NCBI GenBank assembly: GCA_003283025.1
Contig: QBYC01000008.1
Coordinates: 1 to 37,178, forward strand
Direction of reading: 5' to 3'
From: Pelagibacteraceae bacterium AG-325-C03
GTDB taxonomy: Bacteria > Pseudomonadota > Alphaproteobacteria > Pelagibacterales > Pelagibacteraceae
Length of the DNA: 37,178 nt
The notes below the pieces were generated by a model. It was given only the letters and a program-made list of their open reading frames with translations, did no database searches and was not told where the DNA came from. Both the position numbers and the translations under genes were made by a program. Of the stretch, positions 8,168-17,862 are shown in pieces (positions within the stretch are counted from its first letter, which is position 1; every line of letters starts with the position of its first letter).

Positions 8168-9456
8168 CAGTTTGAATAAACTAGTTCACCATTAAGAAAT
8201 GTCATTAAAATCTTTCCTTGAAGATTTCTATTTTCTATAGCTGTATTTTTTGATTTAGATTTTAGTTTAATAGCATTTACTTTCCATGGAGCTTCTAAAT
8301 CAAATATACAAATATCTCCGTCAGATCCTTTTGTTAAAGATCCTTTTTTTATTTCTAAAATCTTTGCAGGATTTATTGTTAAGGTTTCTATTATTTTATT
8401 CAGAGGAAGAGATTTATTGTGATACATTTCTAATGAAAGAGGTAGAAGGGTTTCTACACCAATAGCACCAGTAGCTGCTTGTGCGAATGGCAACCTTTTG
8501 CTTTCCTCATCTTCAGGAAAATGATCTGAAACTATTACATCTATTAATCCTTGCTTGATACCTTGAACAAGTGACAATCTGTCTTCTTCAAGTCTAAGAG
8601 GAGGAGATAATTTTAAAAAAGTCTTAAATTCACCAATATCATTCTCATTTAATGATAAATTATTTATTGAAACACCTACACTAAATTTTTTACCATTATT
8701 CTTATTTCTTCTAATAACATTCAATGATTGTTTAGATGAAATCTGATTTATGTGATATCTACAAGGATATTCACTAAGCAAACTTAAGTCTCTTTCAATT
8801 ATTATTTTTTCTGCTATATCTGATACACCTTGCAGTCCGAGTCTTGTAGCTATTTCTCCATCGTTGATACAAGCTTTTTTTGACAACTCATAGTCTTCAG
8901 CATGTTGCATTATCAAAACCCCAATATCAGAAGCATAATCCATTATTCTAGACATCAGCTCTGTATTTTGAATAGTTTTATTTACATCGCTAAAACCAAT
9001 TATTCCTCTTTCAGAGAGCAAACCAAACTCAGTCATTAATTTACCTTCGCATTGTTTGGTTATTGAAGCACAAGGAAAAAGATTAACATTGGCTTTGTCT
9101 CTTCCTCTCCTAATAATAAAATCTACCATTGAAACGTTGTCAATAATGGGTTTGGTGTTAGGCATGGTCACTATAGACGTAACCCCACCTGCTAGTGCGG
9201 CTTGGCTAAGTGTTCTAAAGTTTTCTTTGTATTCATATCCAGGCTCACCAACAAAAGCTTTCATATCTACTAACCCTGGAATTAAAACATTATGTTTTAA
9301 ATCAATTATTTCAGCATCTTTACTAGCATCAGTTGTTTTTACATTTTTTCCTATAGCTTTAACTTTTCCTTTATCATTTAATACTAACGAGCCTGTCTCA
9401 TCCATATTTTGTGATGGATCTATAATTCTTGCATTAATAAAAATTTTTTCTTTCAT
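8167..9456 (-). CDS. pyrC: Dihydroorotase-like protein (PyrC family, metal site degraded)
   Basis: The 429-residue protein has the amidohydrolase fold of bacterial class I dihydroorotase, which closes carbamoyl-aspartate to dihydroorotate. It retains ALAGGVTSIVTMPNT, QHAED, SDHFPE and a C-terminal GSDGDICIFD. However, the family GxxDxHxHxREPG motif reads GLVDMKAFVGEPG at residues 61-73. K66 and F68 replace the two metal-ligand histidines and G70 replaces the substrate arginine. This matches the non-catalytic 'PyrX' type that partners aspartate carbamoyltransferase in some bacteria. It directly abuts pyrB. The family is certain; catalytic activity is doubtful. Confidence 0.85.
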   Translation of the reverse strand: MKEKIFINARIIDPSQNMDETGSLVLNDKGKVKAIGKNVKTTDASKDAEIIDLKHNVLIPGLVDMKAFVGEPGYEYKENFRTLSQAALAGGVTSIVTMPNTKPIIDNVSMVDFIIRRGRDKANVNLFPCASITKQCEGKLMTEFGLLSERGIIGFSDVNKTIQNTELMSRIMDYASDIGVLIMQHAEDYELSKKACINDGEIATRLGLQGVSDIAEKIIIERDLSLLSEYPCRYHINQISSKQSLNVIRRNKNNGKKFSVGVSINNLSLNENDIGEFKTFLKLSPPLRLEEDRLSLVQGIKQGLIDVIVSDHFPEDEESKRLPFAQAATGAIGVETLLPLSLEMYHNKSLPLNKIIETLTINPAKILEIKKGSLTKGSDGDICIFDLEAPWKVNAIKLKSKSKNTAIENRNLQGKILMTFLNGELVYSN

Positions 9457-10401
9457 TTACTTACAATATTTTTTTAAACAAGCCATTCTTACTGCTACAC
9501 CTAGTTCAACTTGTTCTTTAACTAAACTTACATTTATGTCATCCGCGAGTTTAGTATCTATTTCTACACCTCTATTCATTGGACCTGGATGCATGATCAA
9601 TGCATCTTTTTTTGCAAATTTTAATTTTTCTGGGGTTAAACCATAAAATTCATAATATTCTCTTTTCGATGGTAAGAATGAACCTTGCATTCTTTCATTT
9701 TGTAATCTCAGCATCATTACAATATCGCAATCATCAAGACCTTTTTTCATATTTGTAAAAGATTTTACTCCCATTCTTTCTATTGATTTTGGCATCAATG
9801 TTTTAGGTGCAATAACATTTACTTCAGCACCCAACATGTTCATTAAATAAATATTTGATCTTGCTACTCTTGAGTGAAGTATGTCACCACAAATCGCTAT
9901 TTTCAGTCCCTCAATTTTACCTTTTCTATTTATGATTGTTAAAGCATCTAGAAGTGCTTGAGTAGGGTGTTCTCGTCTTCCATCACCAGCATTAATAACC
10001 GCACAATTAACTTTTTGAGATAATAAATTTGGTGCACCAGACTCTCGATGCCTGATTACAATTAGGTCAGGGTGCATCGCATTTAAAGTCATTGCAGTGT
10101 CAATTAAAGTTTCACCTTTTTTAAGCGCCGAGTTCTCCATATTCATTGACATTACATCTGCACCTAACCTTTTACCTGCTAAATCAAATGAACTTTGAGT
10201 TCTTGTCGATGGTTCAAAAAATAAATTAATTTGAGTTTTTCCTCTCAAAACATCTAATTTTTTTGAGCTACTTCTGTTTAATTCTATAAATTTTTTTGCT
10301 TCGTTTAATAATGATTTAGCTTCTAAAATTGAAAGGCTTTGAATACCAAGAAGATGTTTGGGGGAGTTTTTAATAGCTGTATTGTTTTTCTTAACTGCCA
10401 T
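9457..10401 (-). CDS. pyrB: Aspartate carbamoyltransferase, catalytic chain
   Basis: PyrB condenses aspartate with carbamoyl phosphate in pyrimidine synthesis. I choose the ATG at 10399-10401 (314 residues, the usual length) over a TTG three codons upstream. Signature motifs are [12 protein letters not shown] (carbamoyl-phosphate site STRT), [24 protein letters not shown] and [12 protein letters not shown]. It is followed without a gap by the dihydroorotase-like gene, whose product probably forms a structural complex with it. No regulatory pyrI chain is nearby. Confidence 0.95.
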   Translation of the reverse strand: MAVKKNNTAIKNSPKHLLGIQSLSILEAKSLLNEAKKFIELNRSSSKKLDVLRGKTQINLFFEPSTRTQSSFDLAGKRLGADVMSMNMENSALKKGETLIDTAMTLNAMHPDLIVIRHRESGAPNLLSQKVNCAVINAGDGRREHPTQALLDALTIINRKGKIEGLKIAICGDILHSRVARSNIYLMNMLGAEVNVIAPKTLMPKSIERMGVKSFTNMKKGLDDCDIVMMLRLQNERMQGSFLPSKREYYEFYGLTPEKLKFAKKDALIMHPGPMNRGVEIDTKLADDINVSLVKEQVELGVAVRMACLKKYCK

Positions 10402-10436
10402 TAAAATCAACTCTATAGGCCTTTTATAATATTAGA

Positions 10437-10901
10437 TCAAGTATTTTTTTTAGTTAAATAATCTAAAGCTCCTTGAAGTATAAATTGAGCAGATTTCTCA
10501 TCTAATTTGCTAATTTTTTTTGAGGCTTTTGATGCTAAATCATCAGATAAATTAAAAGCCCCTTGACTGGACAATCTTTCGTCCCATAAAGTGACATTTT
10601 CAGTAACATCTTTTGATAGATTGATAGCTAAATTTTTAGCTGATTGTGATGATCTACCTGATGTCCCGTCCATATTTATTGGATTTCCAACCACAATGCC
10701 TTTTATTTGATTTTCTATAAAAATCTCAATTATTTCTTTAACAAAATCTGAATATTTATTTTTAATAATTGTAGTATAAGGAGTAGCAATAATTTTATTT
10801 TCGTCTGAAATAGCTATACCAACTCGTTTTTTACCAGGATCAATTCCCATTAACCTAGACTTTTTATCAAGTTTTTTCTTAAAATCTTCAATATCGAGCA
10901 T
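10437..10901 (-). CDS. ruvX: Holliday junction resolvase-like / pre-16S rRNA nuclease RuvX (YqgF)
   Basis: This is an RNase H-fold nuclease family involved in 16S rRNA 5'-end processing and proposed to act in recombination. I start at the ATG at 10899-10901 (154 residues), since the 15 codons upstream have no family similarity and would run into the divergent promoter. Core motifs are GIDPGKKRVGIAISD (first acidic residue), VVGNPINMDGTSG, WDERLSS and the C-terminal DEKSAQFILQGALDYL. It lies just upstream of pyrB on the same strand and divergent from gatC, an arrangement common in alphaproteobacteria. Confidence 0.92.
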   Translation of the reverse strand: MLDIEDFKKKLDKKSRLMGIDPGKKRVGIAISDENKIIATPYTTIIKNKYSDFVKEIIEIFIENQIKGIVVGNPINMDGTSGRSSQSAKNLAINLSKDVTENVTLWDERLSSQGAFNLSDDLASKASKKISKLDEKSAQFILQGALDYLTKKNT

Positions 10902-10902
10902 G

Positions 10903-10949
10903 ATTATGTTATATTTTATTATATTAATTTCCTGTAAAATTAACATAAT
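10903..10949. promoter_or_regulatory. ruvX/gatC divergent promoter region with 9-bp inverted repeat
   Basis: Perfect 9-bp inverted arms (ATTATGTTA at 10903-10911 and TAACATAAT at 10941-10949) flank a 29-base AT-rich centre, almost exactly midway between the two start codons. On the minus strand a perfect -10 hexamer TATAAT lies at 10923-10918. On the plus strand CATAAT (10944-10949) or TAAAAT (10935-10940) could serve as -10. Either would give gatC a very short or absent leader. The arms may be an operator or symmetric promoter elements. Confidence 0.35.
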
Positions 10950-10955
10950 TCACTA

Positions 10956-11243
10956 ATGTCCATAGATAAAGATAAAATTAAGCATGTTAGCAAACTCGCA
11001 AGAATTTCGGTAGATGAGAAGAAAATTGATGATTTGACTAAAGATCTTTCCTCAATTTTTAAATTCATTGAACAACTTAATGAATTAAATACAGATAAAG
11101 TAAAACCTCTTTCCTCCATATTAAATGAACCTTTGCGATCTAGAAAAGACGAAATAAACGATGGAAAAATAAGGGACAAGATTTTAGAAAACTCACCCAA
11201 AAAGAATGAAGAATTTTTTGTTGTACCCAAGGTTATTGAATAA
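10956..11243 (+). CDS. gatC: Asp-tRNA(Asn)/Glu-tRNA(Gln) amidotransferase subunit C
   Basis: GatC is the small subunit that clamps GatA to GatB in the complex converting misacylated Glu-tRNA(Gln) and/or Asp-tRNA(Asn) to the correct aminoacyl-tRNA. The 95-residue protein has the usual features: [29 protein letters not shown] near the N-terminus, a linker with the conserved VKPLSS, and LRSRKDEI. The stop overlaps the gatA start (TAATG), heading a gatCAB operon. Confidence 0.93.
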   Translation: MSIDKDKIKHVSKLARISVDEKKIDDLTKDLSSIFKFIEQLNELNTDKVKPLSSILNEPLRSRKDEINDGKIRDKILENSPKKNEEFFVVPKVIE

Positions 11244-12703
11244 TGTCAGATCTAACAAAAAAAAGTTTAACCGAAATAGTAAGTTTAATTAAAAAAAAAG
11301 AAATTAAATCTGAAGAGGTTACAAATTTATTTATAAAAAATATCAAAAATGATAAAAAATTAAATTCATTTATTACCAACTGCAATGATAATGCGGTAAA
11401 AAAAGCAAAAAATTTTGACAAAAACCCTAAACTTGACACTCTTTTACCAGGTATACCGATAGCTGTTAAGGATTTATTTTGTACTAAGGGTGTGAAAACA
11501 ACTGCTGGAAGTAAAATGTTAAATAATTTTATTCCTAATTATGAATCTACTATTACAAAAAATTTATGGAATGAAGGAGCTTTTTTATTAGGTAAATTAA
11601 ATTGTGATGAGTATGCTATGGGTTCATCTAATGAAACAAGTTTTTTTGGTAATGTAATGAATCCTGTTGCAGAAAATACTGTACCGGGAGGCTCCTCTGG
11701 AGGTTCAGCAAGTGCTTTAACTGCAAATCTTACTCCGACTACTATTGGAACAGATACAGGAGGATCCATAAGACAACCAGCATCCTTTACTGGTACAGTA
11801 GGCTTAAAACCAACTTATGGGTTGTGCTCAAGATGGGGAATAGTAGCTTTTGCTTCATCATTAGATCAGGCTGGTCCTATGACTAAAACCGTAGAGGATT
11901 GTGCATTGATGTTAGAAGCAATGGCTGGTTTTGATGAGAAAGATTCTACCTCCATTAATAAAAAAAAAGAGAATTACTCAAAAAATTTAACAAATAATAT
12001 TAAAGGTTTAAAAATTGGTATACCAAAAGAATATAGAGTAGATGGTATGCCTAAGGAAATAGATAAACTTTGGGAGAATGGAAAAAAAATATTAAAAGAG
12101 TCAGGCGCAGAAATTATTGATATTTCCTTACCTAATACAAAATATGCATTACCTACCTATTATATTGTTGCACCTGCTGAAGCTTCTTCAAATTTAGCTA
12201 GATACGACGGGGTTAAATATGGATTTAGATCTAATAAGGGAACTAATTTAATAGAGATGTATGAAAATACTAGGTCTGAAGGTTTTGGAGATGAAGTAAA
12301 GCGCAGAATTTTAATAGGCACATATGTTTTATCATCTGGTTATTACGACGCTTACTACATTAAAGCTCAGAAAGTTAGACAATTAATAAAAAACGATTTT
12401 GATGAGTCTTTTAAAAAAGTTGATGCTATCCTTACACCATCAACACCAAGTACCGCTTTCAAAATAGGCGAAAAAAAAAATGATCCAATTTCAATGTATT
12501 TAAACGATATATTTACTGTACCAGTAAATTTAGCAGGTATACCTGCAATATCAATCCCAGCAGGAACAGACAACAACAATTATCCTCTTGGTTTACAGCT
12601 AATAGGTAAAACTTTAGATGAACAAAAACTTTTAAATATCGCTTTTGCAGCTGAAAAAAAAATAAATTTTAAACAAAATCTTAATAGATGGTGGGAAAAG
12701 TAA
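11243..12703 (+). CDS. gatA: Asp-tRNA(Asn)/Glu-tRNA(Gln) amidotransferase subunit A
   Basis: GatA is the glutaminase subunit that releases ammonia for tRNA-bound Glu/Asp amidation. At 486 residues it is full length. The amidase-signature triad is intact: K76 (PIAVKD), S151 (GGSSGGS) and S175 ([11 protein letters not shown]), with the same 75- and 24-residue spacing as characterised GatA proteins. The ending RWWEK is also typical. It is coupled to gatC and gatB through TAATG stop/start overlaps. Confidence 0.96.
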   Translation: MSDLTKKSLTEIVSLIKKKEIKSEEVTNLFIKNIKNDKKLNSFITNCNDNAVKKAKNFDKNPKLDTLLPGIPIAVKDLFCTKGVKTTAGSKMLNNFIPNYESTITKNLWNEGAFLLGKLNCDEYAMGSSNETSFFGNVMNPVAENTVPGGSSGGSASALTANLTPTTIGTDTGGSIRQPASFTGTVGLKPTYGLCSRWGIVAFASSLDQAGPMTKTVEDCALMLEAMAGFDEKDSTSINKKKENYSKNLTNNIKGLKIGIPKEYRVDGMPKEIDKLWENGKKILKESGAEIIDISLPNTKYALPTYYIVAPAEASSNLARYDGVKYGFRSNKGTNLIEMYENTRSEGFGDEVKRRILIGTYVLSSGYYDAYYIKAQKVRQLIKNDFDESFKKVDAILTPSTPSTAFKIGEKKNDPISMYLNDIFTVPVNLAGIPAISIPAGTDNNNYPLGLQLIGKTLDEQKLLNIAFAAEKKINFKQNLNRWWEK

Positions 12704-14172
12704 TGACTAAAGAAAAAGAAAAATATCTAATCGATGGAGAAAAAGGGAAATGGGAAGTAGTTATTGGTTTAGAGGTTCATGCACAAATATCATCTAATTC
12801 TAAACTTTTTTCAGGATCTTCTACAAAATTTGGAGCTGAACCGAATACTCAAGTCAGTCTTGTTGACTCTGCTTTTCCGGGGATGTTACCTGTTATAAAT
12901 GAATTTTGCGTTCAACAAGCAATTAAAACTGGGTTAGGCTTAAATGCAAAAATTAATTCCTATTCAGTTTTTGATAGAAAAAATTACTTTTATGCTGATT
13001 TGCCTCAGGGTTATCAAATTTCTCAGTATAAGAATCCAATAGTAGGTGAAGGCAAAATTACTTTAGATTTACCCAATGGTACAAAGACCATAGGTATTGA
13101 GAGGCTTCATCTAGAGCAAGATGCGGGTAAAAGTATTCATGATCTAGATCCGAGTAATACATATGTTGATCTAAATAGATCAGGTGTTGCACTTATGGAA
13201 ATTGTTAGCAAACCAGATTTAAGTTCTCCAGATGAAGTAAACGCTTATATTAAAAAATTAAGATCAATAATGAGATATTTAGGAACTTGCGACGGAAACA
13301 TGCAAGAGGGTTCATTAAGAGCTGACGTAAATGTTTCTGTTAGAAAAGAGGGTAATAAGGAATTAGGAACCAGATGTGAGATTAAAAATGTTAATTCTAT
13401 AAAGTTTATGCAGATGGCTATTATTTATGAGGCTCAAAGACAAGTAGAACTTTTAGAAGCTGGAAAATCAATTGATCAAGAAACAAGATTATTTGATACA
13501 AAAAAGAACGAGACAAGATCCATGAGATCAAAAGAAGATGCTCACGACTATAGATATTTTCCTGATCCCGATTTGTTACCTTTAAACTTAAATAAAGAGC
13601 TAATTGAAAATATCAAGAAAAATTTACCTGAATTACCAGATCAAAAAAAAGAGAGATTTATAAAGGACTATTCCCTCACTGTATATGAAGCTAATGTTTT
13701 GGTTTCAGAAAAAGAAATATCAGATTATTTTGAAGAAGTAGTTAAAACCTCAGATATCAAATTATCAAAAAATTGGATTATGGGAGATCTATTTGCTTCA
13801 TTAAATGAAAAAAATATCTCGATTTCTCAATCACTAGTTACAGCAAAAAAAATGGCTCAATTAGTTGACGCAATAAGTTCTGGAATTGTATCCGGAAGAA
13901 CAGCTAAGGAAGTTTTTGAAATAATGATAGAATCAGGCGAAGAACCTAACAAAATTATAGAGAGTAAGGGATTGCAACAAAAAAGTGATCCAAAAGAGTT
14001 AGAAAAAATTATAGAAAAAATACTCAGTGATAATAAAGACAAAGTCGAGCAATATAAATCTGGCAAAGATAAACTCTTTGGTTTTTTTGTGGGTCAGGTT
14101 ATGAAAATTTCAAGTGGTAAAGCCAATCCACAATTAGTTAACCAGATACTTAAAGACAAATTAAAGAAATAA
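12703..14172 (+). CDS. gatB: Asp-tRNA(Asn)/Glu-tRNA(Gln) amidotransferase subunit B
   Basis: GatB binds the misacylated tRNA and carries out the kinase/transamidase step. I start at the ATG that overlaps the gatA stop (TAATGA), giving 489 residues, rather than five codons earlier inside gatA. The N-terminal catalytic cradle ([46 protein letters not shown]) and the helical tail/YqeY-like domain (about 340-489) are both present. The Asp/Glu-rich metal region around [13 protein letters not shown] is conserved. It is followed by an overlapping O-methyltransferase gene. Confidence 0.96.
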   Translation: MTKEKEKYLIDGEKGKWEVVIGLEVHAQISSNSKLFSGSSTKFGAEPNTQVSLVDSAFPGMLPVINEFCVQQAIKTGLGLNAKINSYSVFDRKNYFYADLPQGYQISQYKNPIVGEGKITLDLPNGTKTIGIERLHLEQDAGKSIHDLDPSNTYVDLNRSGVALMEIVSKPDLSSPDEVNAYIKKLRSIMRYLGTCDGNMQEGSLRADVNVSVRKEGNKELGTRCEIKNVNSIKFMQMAIIYEAQRQVELLEAGKSIDQETRLFDTKKNETRSMRSKEDAHDYRYFPDPDLLPLNLNKELIENIKKNLPELPDQKKERFIKDYSLTVYEANVLVSEKEISDYFEEVVKTSDIKLSKNWIMGDLFASLNEKNISISQSLVTAKKMAQLVDAISSGIVSGRTAKEVFEIMIESGEEPNKIIESKGLQQKSDPKELEKIIEKILSDNKDKVEQYKSGKDKLFGFFVGQVMKISSGKANPQLVNQILKDKLKK

Positions 14173-14828
14173 TGGGTAAAGATCTTGATATTAATTTTAA
14201 GATACAAAACTACATTAAAGACTTTAGTAAAAAACTTCATCCTGTCCAAAGTGAAATTATTTCATATAATGATAGCCTAGGTGACATTAAGAGAATGCAG
14301 ATTGCAATCTCTCAATGCTACTTTTTAGAATTAATTACAAAAATTTCAAAATCTAAAAAAGTATTAGAAATTGGAACCTTTACAGGTTTGAGCACCCTCT
14401 CTATTGCTTTAGGATTACCCGAAGATGGTATGATTATCGCTTTGGATAAAAATAGTGAAACAAATACCAAAGCAAAAGAATTTTTTAAAAAAGCTGAACA
14501 AGATAAAAAGATTAAAACTATAGTAAATCCAGCTTTAGATACACTTAATGAATTAAAAAATGAAAATTTAATATTTGATATTATTTTTATTGATGCTGAT
14601 AAAGAAAATTATAAATATTATTACAATAAGAGCTTTGATTTACTCAAGAGAGGTGGTTTAATAATAATAGATAACGTTTTATGGCATGGCGAAGTTGCAG
14701 ATGAGAAAAATAATCGAAAATTTACTAATATAATAAGAGATTTTAACACTATTGTTAAAAACGATGAAAGAACAGAGCAAATTATTCTGCCACTGGGAGA
14801 TGGGTTTACCATTTGTAACAAATTATAA
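14172..14828 (+). CDS. Class I SAM-dependent O-methyltransferase (COMT-like family)
   Basis: The 218-residue protein has the Rossmann methyltransferase fold of the caffeoyl-CoA/catechol O-methyltransferase family. Motif I is VLEIGTFTGLSTLSIA, the acidic SAM-ribose residue follows in IIALDKN, and IIFIDADKENY with IIIDNVLWHGEV form the metal-binding region typical of these enzymes. The methyl acceptor cannot be inferred. It overlaps gatB upstream and trhO downstream by a single base each, so it is co-expressed with translation-related genes. That hints at, but does not show, a housekeeping role. Confidence 0.85.
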   Translation: MGKDLDINFKIQNYIKDFSKKLHPVQSEIISYNDSLGDIKRMQIAISQCYFLELITKISKSKKVLEIGTFTGLSTLSIALGLPEDGMIIALDKNSETNTKAKEFFKKAEQDKKIKTIVNPALDTLNELKNENLIFDIIFIDADKENYKYYYNKSFDLLKRGGLIIIDNVLWHGEVADEKNNRKFTNIIRDFNTIVKNDERTEQIILPLGDGFTICNKL

Positions 14829-15739
14829 TGTTTATTATTTTAGGCTTTTACAAATTTAAAAATTTAAAGTCCTTAAAAAGACATAAAACAATTCTTGAAA
14901 ACCTGTTTTCTGAAAACGATATAAGAGGAACTCTTATTATTTCTAAAGAAGGTCTTAATGGAACCCTATCTGGCACATCAAAAAATATTTCCAAAATTAG
15001 TAAGATAGTAAAAAATTCATTTAAAATTAAAAAATTTGATAGTGAAAATTTATCAAAAAGTAAATTACAGCCATTTCACAAACCAAAGATTAAAATTAAA
15101 GAAGAAGTTGTACCTATGGGTATAAATATTAATTCAAATGACAAAAAAAATAATCATTTAGATCCATCTGAGTGGAATGATTTAATAAAAAAAAAAAATA
15201 CTTTTGTTCTTGATGTTAGAAAACCTTTTGAATATGAAATTGGAAGTTTTAAAAGGGCAGTTAATCCAAAAGTGAAAAACTTTAGAGAATTTCCTAAATA
15301 TTTAAGAAAATTGGGAAAAAAAAAAACAGTTGCAATGTTTTGTACTGGTGGAATTAGATGTGAAAAAGCCTCAATTTATCTTAACCAGAGAGGTTTTAAA
15401 AACGTTTTTCAACTTAAAGGTGGAATCTTGAATTATCTAAAAAAAATAAAAAAAGAAGAAAGTAAGTGGAGTGGTGAGTGTTTTGTTTTTGATAATAGAG
15501 TTTCGCTCAAACATAATTTACGAAAGGGATCCTATATAGTTTGTAGCGGTTGTAGAATTCCAGTTTCGTATAAAGAGAAAAGATCTAAAAAGTATGAGGA
15601 AGGAGTTTCTTGTCCAAGATGTTATGACACATTAACAAAGTCACAAATAAATAGGTTTAGGATGAGGCAAAAGCAAATTCTTCTTGCTAAAAAAGCTGGA
15701 AAAAAGCATAAGTTCCAAAAAGAATATCAAAATTTTTAA
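14828..15739 (+). CDS. trhO: tRNA uridine(34) hydroxylase TrhO (rhodanese family)
   Basis: TrhO (YceA) introduces the oxygen of 5-hydroxyuridine at the wobble position of some tRNAs. The 303-residue protein has the three expected parts. These are an N-terminal acylphosphatase-like domain (about 1-95, with TLIISKEGLNGTLSG), a rhodanese domain (about 110-212) with active-site C172 in FCTGGIRCEKAS, and a cysteine-containing C-terminal domain (CSGCRIPVS, CPRCYD) with many basic residues. It overlaps the O-methyltransferase start/stop and is one base from the MATE gene. Confidence 0.93.
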   Translation: MFIILGFYKFKNLKSLKRHKTILENLFSENDIRGTLIISKEGLNGTLSGTSKNISKISKIVKNSFKIKKFDSENLSKSKLQPFHKPKIKIKEEVVPMGININSNDKKNNHLDPSEWNDLIKKKNTFVLDVRKPFEYEIGSFKRAVNPKVKNFREFPKYLRKLGKKKTVAMFCTGGIRCEKASIYLNQRGFKNVFQLKGGILNYLKKIKKEESKWSGECFVFDNRVSLKHNLRKGSYIVCSGCRIPVSYKEKRSKKYEEGVSCPRCYDTLTKSQINRFRMRQKQILLAKKAGKKHKFQKEYQNF

Positions 15740-17101
15740 ATGAATTTAACTAAAGATCCAATTTGGTCTCTTCTGAGAAAAGTAACAATACCAGCTAGCA
15801 CAGGTTCACTTTTTATGACTTTCTATAATTTAGTAGATAGTTTTTTTGCAGGTAAAATTTCACCAGAAGCTTTAGCAGCAGTGGCTAAATCTTGGCCTAT
15901 TACTTTTATTGCCTTAGCTATATCAATTGGTATTCAGGCTGGTACTCAGGCTTTAATTAGTAATTCTATAGGAGCTAAAGAAAATAAAATTGCATCATTA
16001 TATGTTGCTCAATCTATTGTATTTGCAATTATAACCTCATTTTTTGTCACTTCATTTGGTTTAAATTTTTCAGATGAATTATTAAAAATAATGGGATCTA
16101 CTCAAGAAAGTATTATTTTAACTAGAGAATATTTAGATGTAATTTTTTATGGCTCAATAATTATTCTCGTTCAACTTTCTCTGAATGGCACTTTATCAGC
16201 TCAAGGAGATACAAAAAGTTACAGAAATATATTAATATTTTCTTTTTTCATAAACATTTTTTTAAACCCTCTATTTATTTTTGGATATGGAGTTATTCCT
16301 GGATTTGGTATTGCTGGATTAGCTATATCAACTTTAATAGCTCAGTCTTTAGGAGTTTTTTATTTGCTTTACAAAGTTTATTGTTGTGAATTAAAAAAAT
16401 TTTTATATTTTGAGTGTTTTATTCCGAAATTAGATTTATTACTAAATATTTTTAAACAATCAGTTCCTATCATGTTCACTATGCTCATGATAATGTTTGG
16501 TGTATTTAATATATTTTACTTTGTAGGACAATTTGGCGAATTAGCAACAGCTGGATATGGAACTGCTGTAAGGATAGAACAAGTATTACTGTTACCAGTA
16601 ATTGGTTTAAATACAGCTGTATTGTCTATAGCTGGTCAAAATTTTGGAGCTAAATTTTATAACCGTATTAAGGAAGTATATTTTAAAGCGTTGATGTTCG
16701 GTTCAGGTTTCATGATTTTTGCAGGAATAATTATTTATTTGTCTTCAAATTTAGTCATTTCCCTTTTTACTGATAATTTGGAGGTAATAAATAGTGGAGC
16801 TCTTTACTTACAAGTTGCAGCTTTAATTGGACCTATTTATCCAGTTTTTTTTATAACTTCTGCTTTATTTCAATCCTTAAAATTACCAATCTTGAGCTTG
16901 TATATGACTATCTTAAGGTTAACCCTAATTCCTTTTTTATCACTATGGTATGTTATCAACATAAGAGGAGGCGAATATCAAGATATTTTTTACACAATAA
17001 TGTTTACTAATTGGTTAATGGGTGTTGTTGTTTTAGCGTTTGTGCCATTTTTCTTAAGAAAAAAATTGAGCATGAGTTTTAAAAAATTATTTATATTTTA
17101 A
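15740..17101 (+). CDS. MATE family efflux transporter
   Basis: The 453-residue integral membrane protein has about 12 hydrophobic segments in two similar halves. The first begins with PASTGSLFMTFYNLVDSFFAGKIS and the second with FKQSVPIMFTMLMIMFG, the internal repeat characteristic of multidrug and toxic compound extrusion proteins. These exchange Na+ or H+ for organic cations or metabolites across the inner membrane. The substrate is unknown. It ends the gatC-led gene run and overlaps the convergent permease gene by 15 bases. Confidence 0.9.
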   Translation: MNLTKDPIWSLLRKVTIPASTGSLFMTFYNLVDSFFAGKISPEALAAVAKSWPITFIALAISIGIQAGTQALISNSIGAKENKIASLYVAQSIVFAIITSFFVTSFGLNFSDELLKIMGSTQESIILTREYLDVIFYGSIIILVQLSLNGTLSAQGDTKSYRNILIFSFFINIFLNPLFIFGYGVIPGFGIAGLAISTLIAQSLGVFYLLYKVYCCELKKFLYFECFIPKLDLLLNIFKQSVPIMFTMLMIMFGVFNIFYFVGQFGELATAGYGTAVRIEQVLLLPVIGLNTAVLSIAGQNFGAKFYNRIKEVYFKALMFGSGFMIFAGIIIYLSSNLVISLFTDNLEVINSGALYLQVAALIGPIYPVFFITSALFQSLKLPILSLYMTILRLTLIPFLSLWYVINIRGGEYQDIFYTIMFTNWLMGVVVLAFVPFFLRKKLSMSFKKLFIF

Positions 17102-17821
17102 TTTATTTTCTAGCTTCCTTACGAAATAAGATACAAATAATATTAAGACTAAGTATTCTAATATTAAAAAAGTATAGATTTCTAAAGGCCTATATGTTGT
17201 CGTTACAAGCTCGTTAGCTTTTCGAGTTAAATCAGCAATTCCTATAATTGAAACTAATGAAGACATCTTTAATACATAAACAAATTGATTTCCCATAGCC
17301 GGTAAGACAACTTTTATGGCTTGAGGTAAAATAACAAATCTCATTTTTCTCCAAAAATTCATTCCAAGGGACTCTGATACTTCATGTTGACCTTTATGTA
17401 TTGAATTGATCCCTGCTCTAAAAATTTCAGCCTGGAAAGCACTTTCACTTATAGTTAAAGCTATTATACCTGATACAAAAGGAGAGAAACTAATTCCTAA
17501 CATAATTGGAAGACCGTAATAAATCCAAAGTATTAATACTAACAGTGGAATTGCCCTTACAATTTCTACATATCCAATATTAAAGTAAGTCAGAAATTTA
17601 TTATTTGATAGGGAGGGTAATGCAACAATTAATCCAATAATCATTGCTAAAATTATTGAAATTACTGAGATATAAATTGTTGTTGTAATTCCACTTATTA
17701 AAAATTTTATATTAGTTAATCCCTCAACATTATTTGGACTAAGTATATACCAGCCCCATTCGTAATTTGAGCTACATCCTTGTAGTAAAAATAGAATAGT
17801 GATAAATTTAAAAAAATTCAC
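17087..17821 (-). CDS. Polar amino acid-type ABC transporter permease with lipoprotein-like N-terminus
   Basis: The 244-residue protein belongs to the HisMQ/GltJK permease family. It has about five membrane segments and the EAA loop (ISESAFQAEIFRAGINSIHKGQHEVSESLGMN), which docks an ATPase. The MGNQFVYVLKMSSLVSIIG segment is typical of the C-terminal half. The N-terminus (MNFFKFITILFLLQGC, then SSN) looks like a bacterial lipoprotein signal, which is unusual for a permease. No alternative start preserves the first membrane helix. It follows the substrate-binding protein gene by 41 bases; no ATPase gene is adjacent. Confidence 0.9.
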   Translation of the reverse strand: MNFFKFITILFLLQGCSSNYEWGWYILSPNNVEGLTNIKFLISGITTTIYISVISIILAMIIGLIVALPSLSNNKFLTYFNIGYVEIVRAIPLLVLILWIYYGLPIMLGISFSPFVSGIIALTISESAFQAEIFRAGINSIHKGQHEVSESLGMNFWRKMRFVILPQAIKVVLPAMGNQFVYVLKMSSLVSIIGIADLTRKANELVTTTYRPLEIYTFLILEYLVLILFVSYFVRKLENKLKYK

Positions 17822-17862
17822 TAATTGACTATATTTGTTAATGAAATGTTTTGAAACTTAAA

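Noticed and set aside
9056..9646. 196-codon open frame on the plus strand across pyrC/pyrB
   Set aside because: It spans the junction of two well-supported minus-strand genes and has no family resemblance.
10902..10946. Extended start for ruvX, 15 codons upstream
   Set aside because: The extension is AT-driven, lies in the divergent promoter region, and is not part of the RuvX family.
12470..12481. Poly-A run in gatA as a frameshift site
   Set aside because: A-runs of 8-10 are common throughout this window, and the gatA frame is continuous with intact family sequence on both sides.
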